The notes under the pieces were generated by a model, which was not told the origin of the DNA, did not search any database, and was given only the letters and a program-made list of their open reading frames with translations. From positions 6,751,562 to 6,815,561 of the forward strand of contig OZ024810.1 in NCBI GenBank assembly GCA_964017045.1: a DNA stretch of 64,000 nucleotides. Direction: 5' to 3'. Below, in pieces: positions 46,826 to 56,329 of the stretch. Position numbers and translations under genes: made by a program. The stretch's first letter is position 1, and each line of letters opens with the position of its first letter. This stretch comes from Omphiscola glabra (Eukaryota; Mollusca; Gastropoda; Lymnaeidae).

Positions 46826-47575
46826 CTTAACGCGGTGTATAAATTTACTTACTTGGGCAGCACCCTCTCCAGATCTGTTATCATGGATGATGAAATGAAT
46901 GCCAGACTCGCAAATGCTAGTGCGATATTTGTCAGGCTCCGCAGCACTGTTTGGGATAGGAGAGGTATCAAACGTAAAACGAAGATCATGGTCTATAGCG
47001 CAGCTGTCCTCTCGACATTGCCCTACGGACGTGAAACGTGGACAGTCTACCAGCGTCACGCCAAGAAACTGAACCATTTTTACACAACCTGCCTCAGGAA
47101 ACTCCTCGGCATCAGGTGGTAAGACAAAGTTCCTGACACAGAGATTCTCGCTAGAGCGAACCTACCTAGTATCTTCACCACCCTGATGCAGTATCAACTC
47201 CGTTGGATGGGACACGTTGCCCGTATGGAAAACCATCGGTTTCCTAAACAAATATTCCATGGAGAACTCACAATAGGCAAGCGGTCTCAAGGAGTTCAAA
47301 AAAAAAGTTACAAAGACTCATTGAAAGTGGCACTAAAGGCCTTCACCATCGACCCTACTAAATGGGTGCAGACAGCTCAGAACAGAGTCAGGTTGAGATC
47401 AGCTGTCAAGAAGGGGGATAAATCTTATGAAGCCAGTAGGATAACCACCACTGAGACACGCAGGCAAGCCATAAAGAGCAATATTGTATCACCGACTGCA
47501 GCAACTATCCCTTGCCCACGGTGCGAGAGATTATTCCGAGCACGGATAGGATTGATAAGCCCCCTATGAACTCAC
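46826..47575 (+). pseudogene. LINE C-terminal tail with CCHH-like end (5' truncated)
   Basis: Reads FTYLGSTLSRSV, DDEMNARLANASA, ETWTVYQRHAKKLNHF, then a stop (TGGTAA), then LRWMGHVARME, YKDSLKVALKAF and CPRCERLFRARIGLISPL, a C-terminal zinc-finger-like end that stops before its His pair. Same family as the relic in beclin intron 6. It begins mid-RT exactly where the oppositely oriented intact LINE starts, so the two abut head to head at about 46785-46826. Confidence 0.85.
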
Positions 47576-48105
47576 CGTAACCCACTCCCCTAACCGGATG
47601 ACTGGATGGTCCTAGTCGATGTTGACGGATTAACAGTACATTAAAACATTGACTTGTGCATAACACTGATCATGGGATGTAAACCACATTTATTTGTTGG
47701 GGGTTATAGGCTTGACCCCCACCTGCCCCCACTACCCGGTATGTAGTTCACGGCCCAGAATAAGAAAAGAACACCAGATGTAGAGCGTATAGAGTTTCTT
47801 CTTTTTGATTTCGTCTGTTTCAATAATTTTTAAAAAATTCTTCAGTGGGTTACAGTTTGCCCATCCCGATGCTATTAATAGAGGCAATTAGTTGATTTAA
47901 GGAAGGTTTCCGTCGGTGCTGGCGCTATTCAAGATAAATGGTCAACAATGTTATTCGGATTCGAAATGTATTGAGAAGTCGAAAGACATGTTTTGATATT
48001 TTCAAGTCTTTGTTTCATCTATTTGCTGACACCGTGGAACTTCATTTATTGCTTCTATCCAACGTACCCGGCTCTTCTTGTATGTCATTTAAACGCTTTT
48101 ATATC
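47576..48105. other. No gene recognised
   Basis: A CCCCCACC-rich stretch around 47695-47750, then unremarkable AT-rich DNA. Confidence 0.45.
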
Positions 48106-48106
48106 A

Positions 48107-49440
48107 TTACTAGCCGATATACCCGGCGTGGCCCGGGATTGCATTAGGACCCCGATCCCGGTGGCCTACAGATCCCGTTAGGATACTGTTCTCTGTAGGA
48201 TCCTGTTCCATCTAGGGACCCTGATTTCTAATGTTATCCCATTTCCCGATAAAATCTATTGAATAATGCCATAGATATAGCATTTTAAGAATATCGAACT
48301 TTCTGGAAAATTCTAGATTGTATATTATTAGTTTTACATCCACCGATATTTCTCTACGGACAGTGAAGTGTATTGCTACCACCCTAGGCCTATATCCATC
48401 AAATGACATAGAAACTATAGTGTTGTATAAGCCTATTGACCTATAGAACTTTCTGGAACATTCTAGATTAAATGTGTTATCCTCCCCGAACTGTGTAAAA
48501 ACAGTCTTTTATTAGTAATAATTATTCTTCGAATACGAAAAATTATACGACTAAATGAATTTCTATAACTATAGTACATTTAAGTTAAAAGAGGGGCCCC
48601 GGGGGGCCATTCCATAATTCTACCGAATTAGTTTTGCCTGAGATTGGGCCCTATAATAATCATTAAGGTAAGTTATGAAGTTACAATTTTAAATTTGTAC
48701 CATTAAAATCTATTGAATAATGCCGCAGATATAGCGTTTTAAAGTTATCGAACTTTCTTGAAAATTCTAGATTGGATATTATTAGTTTTACATCCACCGT
48801 TATTTCCATATGGACTAAGAAGTGTATTGCAACAAAGCTAAGCCTATATCCATCAATTCACATAGAACCTATAGTGTTGTCTAAGCCTATTAATATTTAT
48901 ATAGCTTATATAAGGAAAAATTAAATGGGGCCCCTGGCCCCAAAGGAATGGATATTATGAGTTCAGTACCCTTTTGTATTTGAGTATGGATAATCAAGTG
49001 TATTTTTACTAAGTTTGGTCAAGATCCATCCATTCATGTAGGCGTATTAAGCTTATCGCTATTTATATAGCTCATATAAGGAAAAATGAAATGGGGCCCA
49101 GGCCCCAGAAGAATGGATATTATGAGTTCAGTACCCTTCGGTATTTGAGTATGGATAATCAAGTGTACGTGTACTAAGTTTGATCGATATCCATCCATTC
49201 ACATAGGAGTATTTGTTTGTAATTGTTTTATATAGCTCATATAAGAAAAAAAACGAATTCTGGGCCCCCGGCCCCACACGAAATGTTATTAAAAGTTCTC
49301 GACCCCTTAAGAGTTCCTTCTGGATAACGATGGATATATGTGCCAAGTTTGGTCAAGATCCATCAATCCGTGTAAAAGCCTTTGTGGAACAGACAAACAA
49401 ACCCACAAACAAATTTTCACTTTTATATATATATATGATA
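48107..49440 (+). repeat. GxDPSI dispersed element, copy 3, most complete
   Basis: Begins ACTAGCCGATATACCCGGCG TGGCCCGGG, followed by GATCCCG-rich sequence, two rounds of AACTTTCTGGAA...TTCTAGATT, module A (48352-48424, 48815-48880), module B twice (48985-49050, 49145-49210), GGGCCCCCGGCCCC, module C (GTGCCAAGTTTGGTCAAGATCC, 49340-49375), ending ACAAACCCACAAACAAATTTTC and ACTTTTATATATATATATGAT. Module translations: KCIAT-LGLxPSIHIEPIV, CTKF..DPSIHVGVFV, CAKFGQDPSIRVKAFVEQT. No intact protein or polymerase. Confidence 0.75.
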
Positions 49441-49499
49441 ACTAATTACAATACAGATTGAAGATTTAAGAGTAAGAAAGACTATAACTATACATTTTT

Positions 49500-50035
49500 A
49501 TTATTTAACTAGCGAGGACCCGATGAAAAAAGTGTTTGTGTTTTAATTAAGTTTTAAAGTAATTTTTAAATAGAAAATATTTATTGGGCTGATTTTTAAT
49601 TGCGTATCCGTGACGTCATTTGCGTGGATTCACTCCCCTTATTTTTTTTAATTAGAGTTACATTTTCCTTAAATTACGATGGCATGTTTTTTAATTAAAT
49701 TTTTATTGGTTGATTAAATATAATTATAAAATTTGATTGGTTGGCTGATTTAGTATTTTATGTCGTCTGCCATTTCATAAGATTATTTTAGAGGATGACC
49801 ACACGTGTTTTATTCGTGTTTCATTAATATTTGGATATTCTTTTCGTTGGAACCTGAAATAAACTGTGTAAAAGTGTATTCCATGAAAATGTAAGTTGGG
49901 TTTTCATTACTTCTTTATTTTATAATTAATTGTGGCCACTTTTCTTAGTTTTTTTTAAATTTTCCTACTTTTCAGGGTCAAAACCCAGCGCCACGTTAGG
50001 CTAAGGAGAGTGTCAAAACGCTGGTTCCGATAGGG
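49500..50035. other. AT-rich intergenic DNA
   Basis: Starts with ACTAGCGAGGACCCGATG, resembling the start of a dispersed element. No gene seen. Confidence 0.4.
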
Positions 50036-50150
50036 TGAAAACCCTGTTAGGGAGAGTGTGAAAACCCTGTTAGGGAGAGGGTCAAAACTCTGTTAGGGAG
50101 AGGGTCAAAACCCTGTTAGGGAGAGGGTCAAAACCCTGTTAGGGAGGAAT
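50031..50150. repeat. 22-bp tandem repeat, ~5 copies
   Basis: Units of GGTCAAAACCCTGTTAGGGA GA with GTGAAAACCC variants; followed by TTTAGGGTTCAGGTTAGGGTGAGGG, telomere-like words that also occur inside the 111-bp MITE. Confidence 0.85.
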
Positions 50151-50252
50151 TTAGGGTTCAGGTTAGGGTGAGGGATAGATTTAGATCATTTTTTCATTTT
50201 TAAAAACTTTTTATTCGTAATTTTAGCAAAAACATGAGTTATTTTATTTTTC

Positions 50253-50331
50253 CACGGCCGCCATCTTGGTTGTCCCGACCCGTGAACACGTAAAAGTTCG
50301 CGGGTTGGGGCAATCAAGATGGCGGCCATGG
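50253..50331. promoter_or_regulatory. Inverted repeat with YY1-type CCGCCATCTTG motifs in both arms
   Basis: Arms of ~30 bp: CCACGGCCGCCATCTTGGTT... and ...AATCAAGATGGCGGCCATGG, separated by TGAACACGTAAAAGTTCG. GCCGCCATCTTG is a consensus YY1 site, present in both arms facing outward. Differences between arms are transitions. Could be a MITE end pair rather than a regulatory site. Confidence 0.45.
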
Positions 50332-50519
50332 TAAAAGACGCGGATACATCTCTCAAAATTTACCATTTATTGTTTTTTTCCGTCTAGTGCGTACACAAAT
50401 AAATTAGAAGTTTTTTTCAACGTGTGAGCAGGCAACATATAGCTGTCCACGCGAGAAGCGTGTATTTTCAAAATTTAGTCCACACACTTGTAGCGATTGA
50501 TCCACCCACGCAGTAGCTC

Positions 50520-50745
50520 CGTTTTAAATTATATTTAGATAGCTCAAATATTTATTATTTTTAAAATAAGGCCCCTGGCCCCAAACGTAAAATTTTAAAA
50601 TGGTTGTACTTATGTCACACACAAACTGAAATGTCGTTTGTATTTGATTGATTTCTAGCCACCCATGCAATAGCACTGATTGAAATTATGTTTGTATAGC
50701 TCATATAAGAAAAAAATAATTTGGGGCGCCGGCCCGAAAAGGAAT
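50520..50745 (+). repeat. GxDPSI-family fragment
   Basis: Contains AAGGCCCCTGGCCCCAAACG, GATTGATTTCTAGCCACCCATGC and ATAGCTCATATAAGAAAAAA followed by GGGGCGCCGGCCC, the recurrent blocks of the family. Cut at its 3' side by the next LINE relic. Confidence 0.5.
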
Positions 50746-50754
50746 ATTTCAAAA

Positions 50755-52020
50755 TGGATAAGCTAATTCAGAAACCATTTGTGACCATCCTGGCCATTAA
50801 TTCGGGCCTGGAGCCTTGTTCCGATACTATTGCTCCGAGGTACTTGAAGCTGCCAACTGTCTCTAATCTTTCCTCCCCGACCTTAATTTCAGTGGTGATG
50901 CCATTAGTGCTATTCGTCATCACTTTTGTCTTTTCTGCACTGATTTGCATGCCAAAGGACGATGAAGTCTTGTCGAGACTCTTTACTAGGTTGGCTAGCT
51001 CTTCCTCGCTTCCAGTCAGCCAGTCCGTCTATGTCATCCGCAAAACGTAGATTGGTGATTGTTCTGCCACCAATGCTGACTGTCCCTACATGCGTTTGTA
51101 GTGCATCTGACATAATTCTCTCAAAGATGATGTTGAACAGGGTGGGGGAGAGCAAGCAGCCTTGTCGTACTCCAACCGTGGTCTTGAACCATTCTCCGAT
51201 GTTATTGTTGGAGAAGACTGCACTGGTGGCCTTATCATAGAGGCTTCTTATCATTCTGGTCAAGTTTGTGTTGATGTTGTAATGCCTCATGGTGGCCCAT
51301 AAAGCAGCATGCCAAACCCTGTCGAATGCCTTCTTGAAATCTACAAAGACGTGGCATAGGTTTTGTTGGTGTTGAGCATATTTCTCACATAGTATCCGGA
51401 GGTTTAGGATCTGCTCAGTAGTGCCACGGCCTTGCCTAAAGCCCGCCTGTTCTTCAGCAATGATTCTGTCGGCATATGGTCTTAGTCGGTTCAGTATGAC
51501 CTAGAGCATGACCTTACTTGGGTGGCTTATTAGGCTAATGGTGCGATAGTTTTGGCATAGCTGTAGGTTGCCTTTCTTGGGGAGGGTGATAATGAGAGAT
51601 TGGGTCCATGATTTGGGCCATACCCCTGTTAGCCATATTTTGTTACAAATATTGGTTAGAGCATTTATCATTGTTTCTCCTCCCTGTTTCATTAACTCGG
51701 CAGGGATATTATCTACTCCTGCGGCCTTTCCTATTTGGAGTGCTTGGACTGCTGCATCTACTTCTGCGCGGAGAATGGGGAAGCTTTCATTGTCCGTTGC
51801 TGGGGGGACATTAAGGATCTCTGGGTCTATCTTTATATTTTCATTATACAACTCTGAGCAGTATTCGGTCCATCTTTTCAGGATATCATTTTCCTCTGTC
51901 AAACATTTGCCATTTTTATCTTGTATGGTAGTACTACGCCCTTGTTTTGCAGTGGTTAGTTCTTTCACCAACTGGTATGCCTTTTTGCTATTGTTTTTCT
52001 TCAAGCAATTTTCAATGTCG
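50755..52020 (-). pseudogene. LINE reverse transcriptase relic, other clade
   Basis: Minus strand in 2-3 frames: NNSKKAYQLVKELT, GKAAGVDNIPAELMKQGG, WPKSWTQSLIITLPKKG, YRTISLISHPSKVML (52004-51501), a stop, then RPYADRIIAEEQAGFRQGRG, VFVDFKKAFDRVWH, then VGVRQGCLLSPTLFNIIFER and TNLRFADDIDGL (51290-50910), then KTKVM and FKYLGAIVSEQGS (50950-50770). Catalytic FADD is readable but the frame is broken in several places. The endonuclease is missing. Confidence 0.85.
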
Positions 52021-52079
52021 TAGCATTATGAACCTAGTAGGCCTATTTTTGTGTTTACCTATTCAATTTACACATTCCA

Positions 52080-53390
52080 TTTTACACGTGGTAATCAGGG
52101 GCGCTTGAAGGGGGGGGGGGGTATGATGAGTGGCGGCCTTTCCAGCCAACTGTAGAGCTTTTCTCGTGTAAAGGGATGGCAAAAATACCAGGCGGCATTG
52201 TCCACAGCTACGCTACCAGGTAAGGTTTTTTCCCCCCATTAACTTGTAAGCAGAAACGTCCTCTGACTTTGACACTCGATTAGATAAAGAATCTCTGACA
52301 GAATAAGAAGTCAAGAAAACTCTTATATTTTAACTCAATAGTTTAACTCGATAATTTACCCTTGGGTGCGAACACACTGGGTCCGGATTTCACCGGATTC
52401 CAAGACTGACAAACGAGACTTGATCGGTACAAAAACAAATAATAACAATAGCAATAACAAAGTGAACATGACTACATTTGCGCAGTTGTTATCGGTGACA
52501 GTCGGTAACGCGCGCCGGTCGAATTTTCCATTTGGCCAAACAAGGATGAGTTCATTTTTGCGCATTGATGTTTTTAGACCCAAGCACCGACTAAAACTCA
52601 GTGCCTTTCACTGCTCGCGTTCACTAACAAAAGGCAACCCAGATACCAGCTGTTAACAGAATATGAAGAGTTGAAGTTAGTGTTTTAATTATTTTTGAGC
52701 GTCTTATCAACGGTCTTCTGGCTACCTCGATTAGTAATTGTAAAACACGATTGTCCGCCAGATCCAAAGGATTGTTCATCATATCCACAGGATTGTCAAT
52801 TACTTCCACAGGATTATTTTCTTTCGACTGACATGATTAAAGGCGGTGCAGTTTTGATAATGTTCATCCATTTCTATCCTAAAAGTGTGTTTCCAGGTAT
52901 TGCAACAACTTTGCTTTGCACTTGATGTAACCCATCTGCCTACCTTCCCTTTGTGGTTCAATTAGATTTTGAATAGGGGGTGGGGGGCTAACGGTGGATG
53001 AGTGCCCTCAATGTGGTTGGACTATAATAAATTCCAGTTTAGCATTTCCATGTCCATACAATTATAATTTATATGTAAGATTATAGACTAGAGAAAGACC
53101 GAAAGTGAATTCGGTCGAAATAGAAATCCGACCGAAAGTTAAAAATGAATTTTGGCCGAAACCGAAAGAGTTAGATATTTTGAAACACGTTAGCGCATAC
53201 GTTTTCCGCACATCGAAAATGATGAGGGAAAGTATCGTTATGAATATTCTTTTGATCAAAATGAGATTATCATGATTTTTAATAGATAAACATTTAATGA
53301 ATACTTCGGATTTTTACAATTTGAACTAAAACGTAATTTAAAGTTCTTACAAATGAATGAAAGTAGTATAATAAGAGAAAATTTTGACTT
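52080..53390. other. No gene recognised
   Basis: Poly-G at 52111-52120, a plus-strand frame at 52366-52656 rich in Asn without known domain, short CCACAGGATT repeats around 52770-52815, and a CCGAAA-element piece at 53085-53170. Confidence 0.4.
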
Positions 53391-53394
53391 AGGG

Positions 53395-54010
53395 GTGTTA
53401 CGTACTGTTATCCGTATGCAAAAATTAATATCTTATTTAATTAAGTATATGGCTCGTTCCAAAACAATACATAACAAAAGACGATACCATACAAAATACA
53501 ATAACAAGGAATACAATACCCAAACCAGGGCCAATTACAATTAATAAATTTTACTAAGTTAATAATGAATTACAAATCAAAAGTAAATAAAACTAAAGTT
53601 ATTGACTTACTGAATAATGATTGGCTTGTACCGGTACACTGTTGAAGAAGATACAAAGGTACAGTGATGAAAAGGAATCTCCACACATACATCAAAAGTT
53701 AGTAAACAAATCTCTGTCTCGTATAGCAAAAATATCTCGTGATAAATGATAGCCAAGAATCTCTCGTGTGCCTCCTTTTATAGTCTGTTTTACTTTTACT
53801 GATATTTCTAGAAAGGCGTTTTCCTTTCCAGTTTTCTCCAGATTTTTCTCCAGAATTCTAAAGATACAGACTTTTAATTTTATTTAGTTGTAAACAAGGT
53901 CAAGATAGACTATTTTTAGCTAGCCACACTCTAAATGCGGTTCCGAGCTTGGTGTGAGCTAGAGTTCATTCACGGGGAAAGATGACGTAAACACGTCGTC
54001 TACATAACAA
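53395..54010 (-). repeat. LTR-like ~590-bp repeat, copy 3
   Basis: Begins GTTACGTACTGTTATCCG; contains GGCTCGTTCCAAAACAATAC, TTGTACCGGTACAC, CTCCTTTTATAGTCTG (minus strand CTATAAAAGGAG, a strong TATA-like box), AGCTAGCCACACTC, and ends ATGACGTAAACACGTCGTCT ACATAACA. Same order as 38145-38740. Confidence 0.6.
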
Positions 54011-54123
54011 AAAAAGGGCGGAATTCATACAAAATAGAACATGGGCATCTTCTGCTTTCATTATATAATTACGACGCTAACTGTACAAACTTAATATCGA
54101 TCGAAAGCTTATTGGTATCACCA

Positions 54124-55010
54124 TGGGCGCCCGCAGGAGTTTTCTTGAGACGGGGAGAGCGTGGTAAAAAAACTCCGGACATTCTTTTTCATAATATATA
54201 CACATATACTGGTAATTGAAAGCTAAACAGCGTTTTCCTATGTATTAATAGTACATTTTAAAATATTTTTAAAATAATACACTTAAAAAGTCATTTTGAA
54301 AAAAATCAGTTCTTAGTAAACTTATAATATAAACTATACAACTAACAGACTCACACATTTCTTAATATTCTTTAATTTCAATCTTTAAAAAGGTAATTAA
54401 AGTCAGCGTTTCTTCTTTCCAAATATTTGAATTAATTTCTGCATATACTCTGCCTTATTTCTGTTCACGCTTAAACAATGTACACTGAAAGATGTTCGTA
54501 AGTTATTGTCGAACAAAACCAAGTTTTGACTCGTGTGAAGGTACTAAAGGAAGGCTTGCGGTGCATGTTGTTGTTGTTGTTGTTGTTAAAGTAAGTGCAA
54601 TAATTATAGCTTGACGAATAGATTGGGAAAAGTCTGTGCTCGGCAGCATGTCGAAGAGCTATAAGTCATTTTTAATATCTTGTGATTCTGGCAGCATCCT
54701 CAAAAAATCAAACCAATTCATTGCTTCAAACTCAAAGTTGTCAATCGAGTAAAAAAATGTAACGATATCAGAGCTCTTCTTAAACTGGACGCGAAAGCAG
54801 GCTGAAGTCTGAATAGCTAGACTGGAACCGGGGACTGTTATCTCCAGAGAAACGCTTGGTCCGAGATATTAATATAGAATCCAATTACGGAACAAATATT
54901 GTCATGCCATTTGAGTTTCTAGGAGTGCCTGTCTTCCATTTACAAGGGGTCTTCATCTCAATTATAACTAAAGCTTCAAGAGCCAAGACCTTTCCATAAA
55001 TATTTTCTTA
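54124..55010 (-). pseudogene. Decayed ZMYM/TTF-type hAT copy
   Basis: Starts CATGGGCGCCCGCAGG, the end of the hAT at 16946-23056, and on the minus strand near 54700-54740 encodes FEFEAMNWFDFLRMLPESQD, matching the pre-C-terminal block of that transposase. A short TTG microsatellite lies at 54568-54588. Otherwise heavily decayed. Confidence 0.6.
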
Positions 55011-55247
55011 AACTATGTAGATAAAATCATGAGACATTAGAGACCGACCGAAAGTGATTTTCTGATTTCGGTTAAAGATTAACTTTACCATTTTCCCTTG
55101 AATATTAGCCCTTTTAGCTGTCATCAAAAACACCCCTCCCCATAGACATCACCGAATGGAACAAATAATTTGGACCATTTTTTTTGCATCTTCACCATGA
55201 ACGGCTCTCGATAACAATAAGAGAATTAATATTCTGTAATCTTAATA

Positions 55248-55372
55248 TTACAGTCAAAGTGTGTAATCCAGCCATTCTATAGAATGCCTAGGCAAAGTTT
55301 ATAATAGCTGATGTATTTTACACTTTAACTAGGCATTCTATAGAATGTCTGGATTACACACTTCGCCTGTAA
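55248..55372. mobile_element. Palindromic MITE with nested ATTCTATAGAAT palindrome
   Basis: Arms of ~48 bp: TTACAGTCAAAGTGTGTAAT CCAGCCATTCTATAGAATG, and the complement on the right (CTAGGCATTCTATAGAATGT, GGATTACACACTTCGCCTGTAA). A 25-bp spacer separates them. Each arm itself contains a 12-bp perfect palindrome. Confidence 0.85.
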
Positions 55373-55702
55373 CATTTAAATATATCATCAATATATGAAT
55401 AAATCTAATCATTTTTTGTTATGTAATTCTAAAATACAGACATCAATAAAATATCAAAAAATTAATTTAAGCTTGCTTCCACTCACTATAACTAGTACTA
55501 GGCTAATAATATTATTAATATTAAAAAATAGAGTAGATTTATTGTATATAGTCTAATAAACTAACAGTGCTATAATAGTATTACTACAACTCTCTTAAAG
55601 GTCTAATTTAATTTAGTATTTTAAAAATCTTATAATAAAGTTTAATTAATTGCTAAGCTAATTTAATATTTGATACTTAGCCTACTTAATGTGTGTCTTT
55701 AC

Positions 55703-55888
55703 CAGTGGCGTGGCGAGCTTAACTCGCGCCCGGGGCACAATACCTTTTTAACGCCCCCCAATACCTTTTTAGCGCCCCCCCCCCTATTCGAAAACCATAC
55801 AATATTATAGTAAAATATACCATTTGGCGCACCTTTGTGAGTAGCGCCCGGTGCATGATGCCTCCTTGCCCCCCTCACTACGCCACTG
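55703..55888. mobile_element. 186-bp hAT MITE with 8-bp target duplication
   Basis: Inverted ends CAGTGGCGTGGCGAG and (complement) CAGTGGCGTAGTGAG; exact 8-bp duplication GTCTTTAC (55695-55702 and 55889-55896). Interior has three C-rich blocks and GCGCCCGGGGCAC / GCGCCCGGTGCAT. Confidence 0.92.
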
Positions 55889-56329
55889 GTCTTTACTTTG
55901 ACTTTTAGTCTAAGAGTCTAGTGTTATTTAATATTATATAGGCCCAGGGCTATAATCCTTAGTTATATAGTTATAAGCAAAAGATTTGTAAAATTATTGA
56001 CATAACAGTCAATGACTTGTTTAAAATTGGGTAATATATCAATAAGGATATAAAATGTTTTTTAAAAAGCATAAGACTCAACAACATCATGACAATTATA
56101 TTTGTATAAATACGTAGAAAAATAGTTAAGATATACAAACAAAATTTATTCGTTTTTTCATAATAATATTTCCTTTGACTATGACAACATTTATGTGCAA
56201 GATAATGATAAATCAAAATGTACGTAACAATGAATGATTTGAGTAAACCTAGGGTTCCCATATGAAAAGTAAAAATGAAACAAAAATAATAATATAAACA
56301 TTACCATTCGCCTACTTGTGTGTTTTCTT

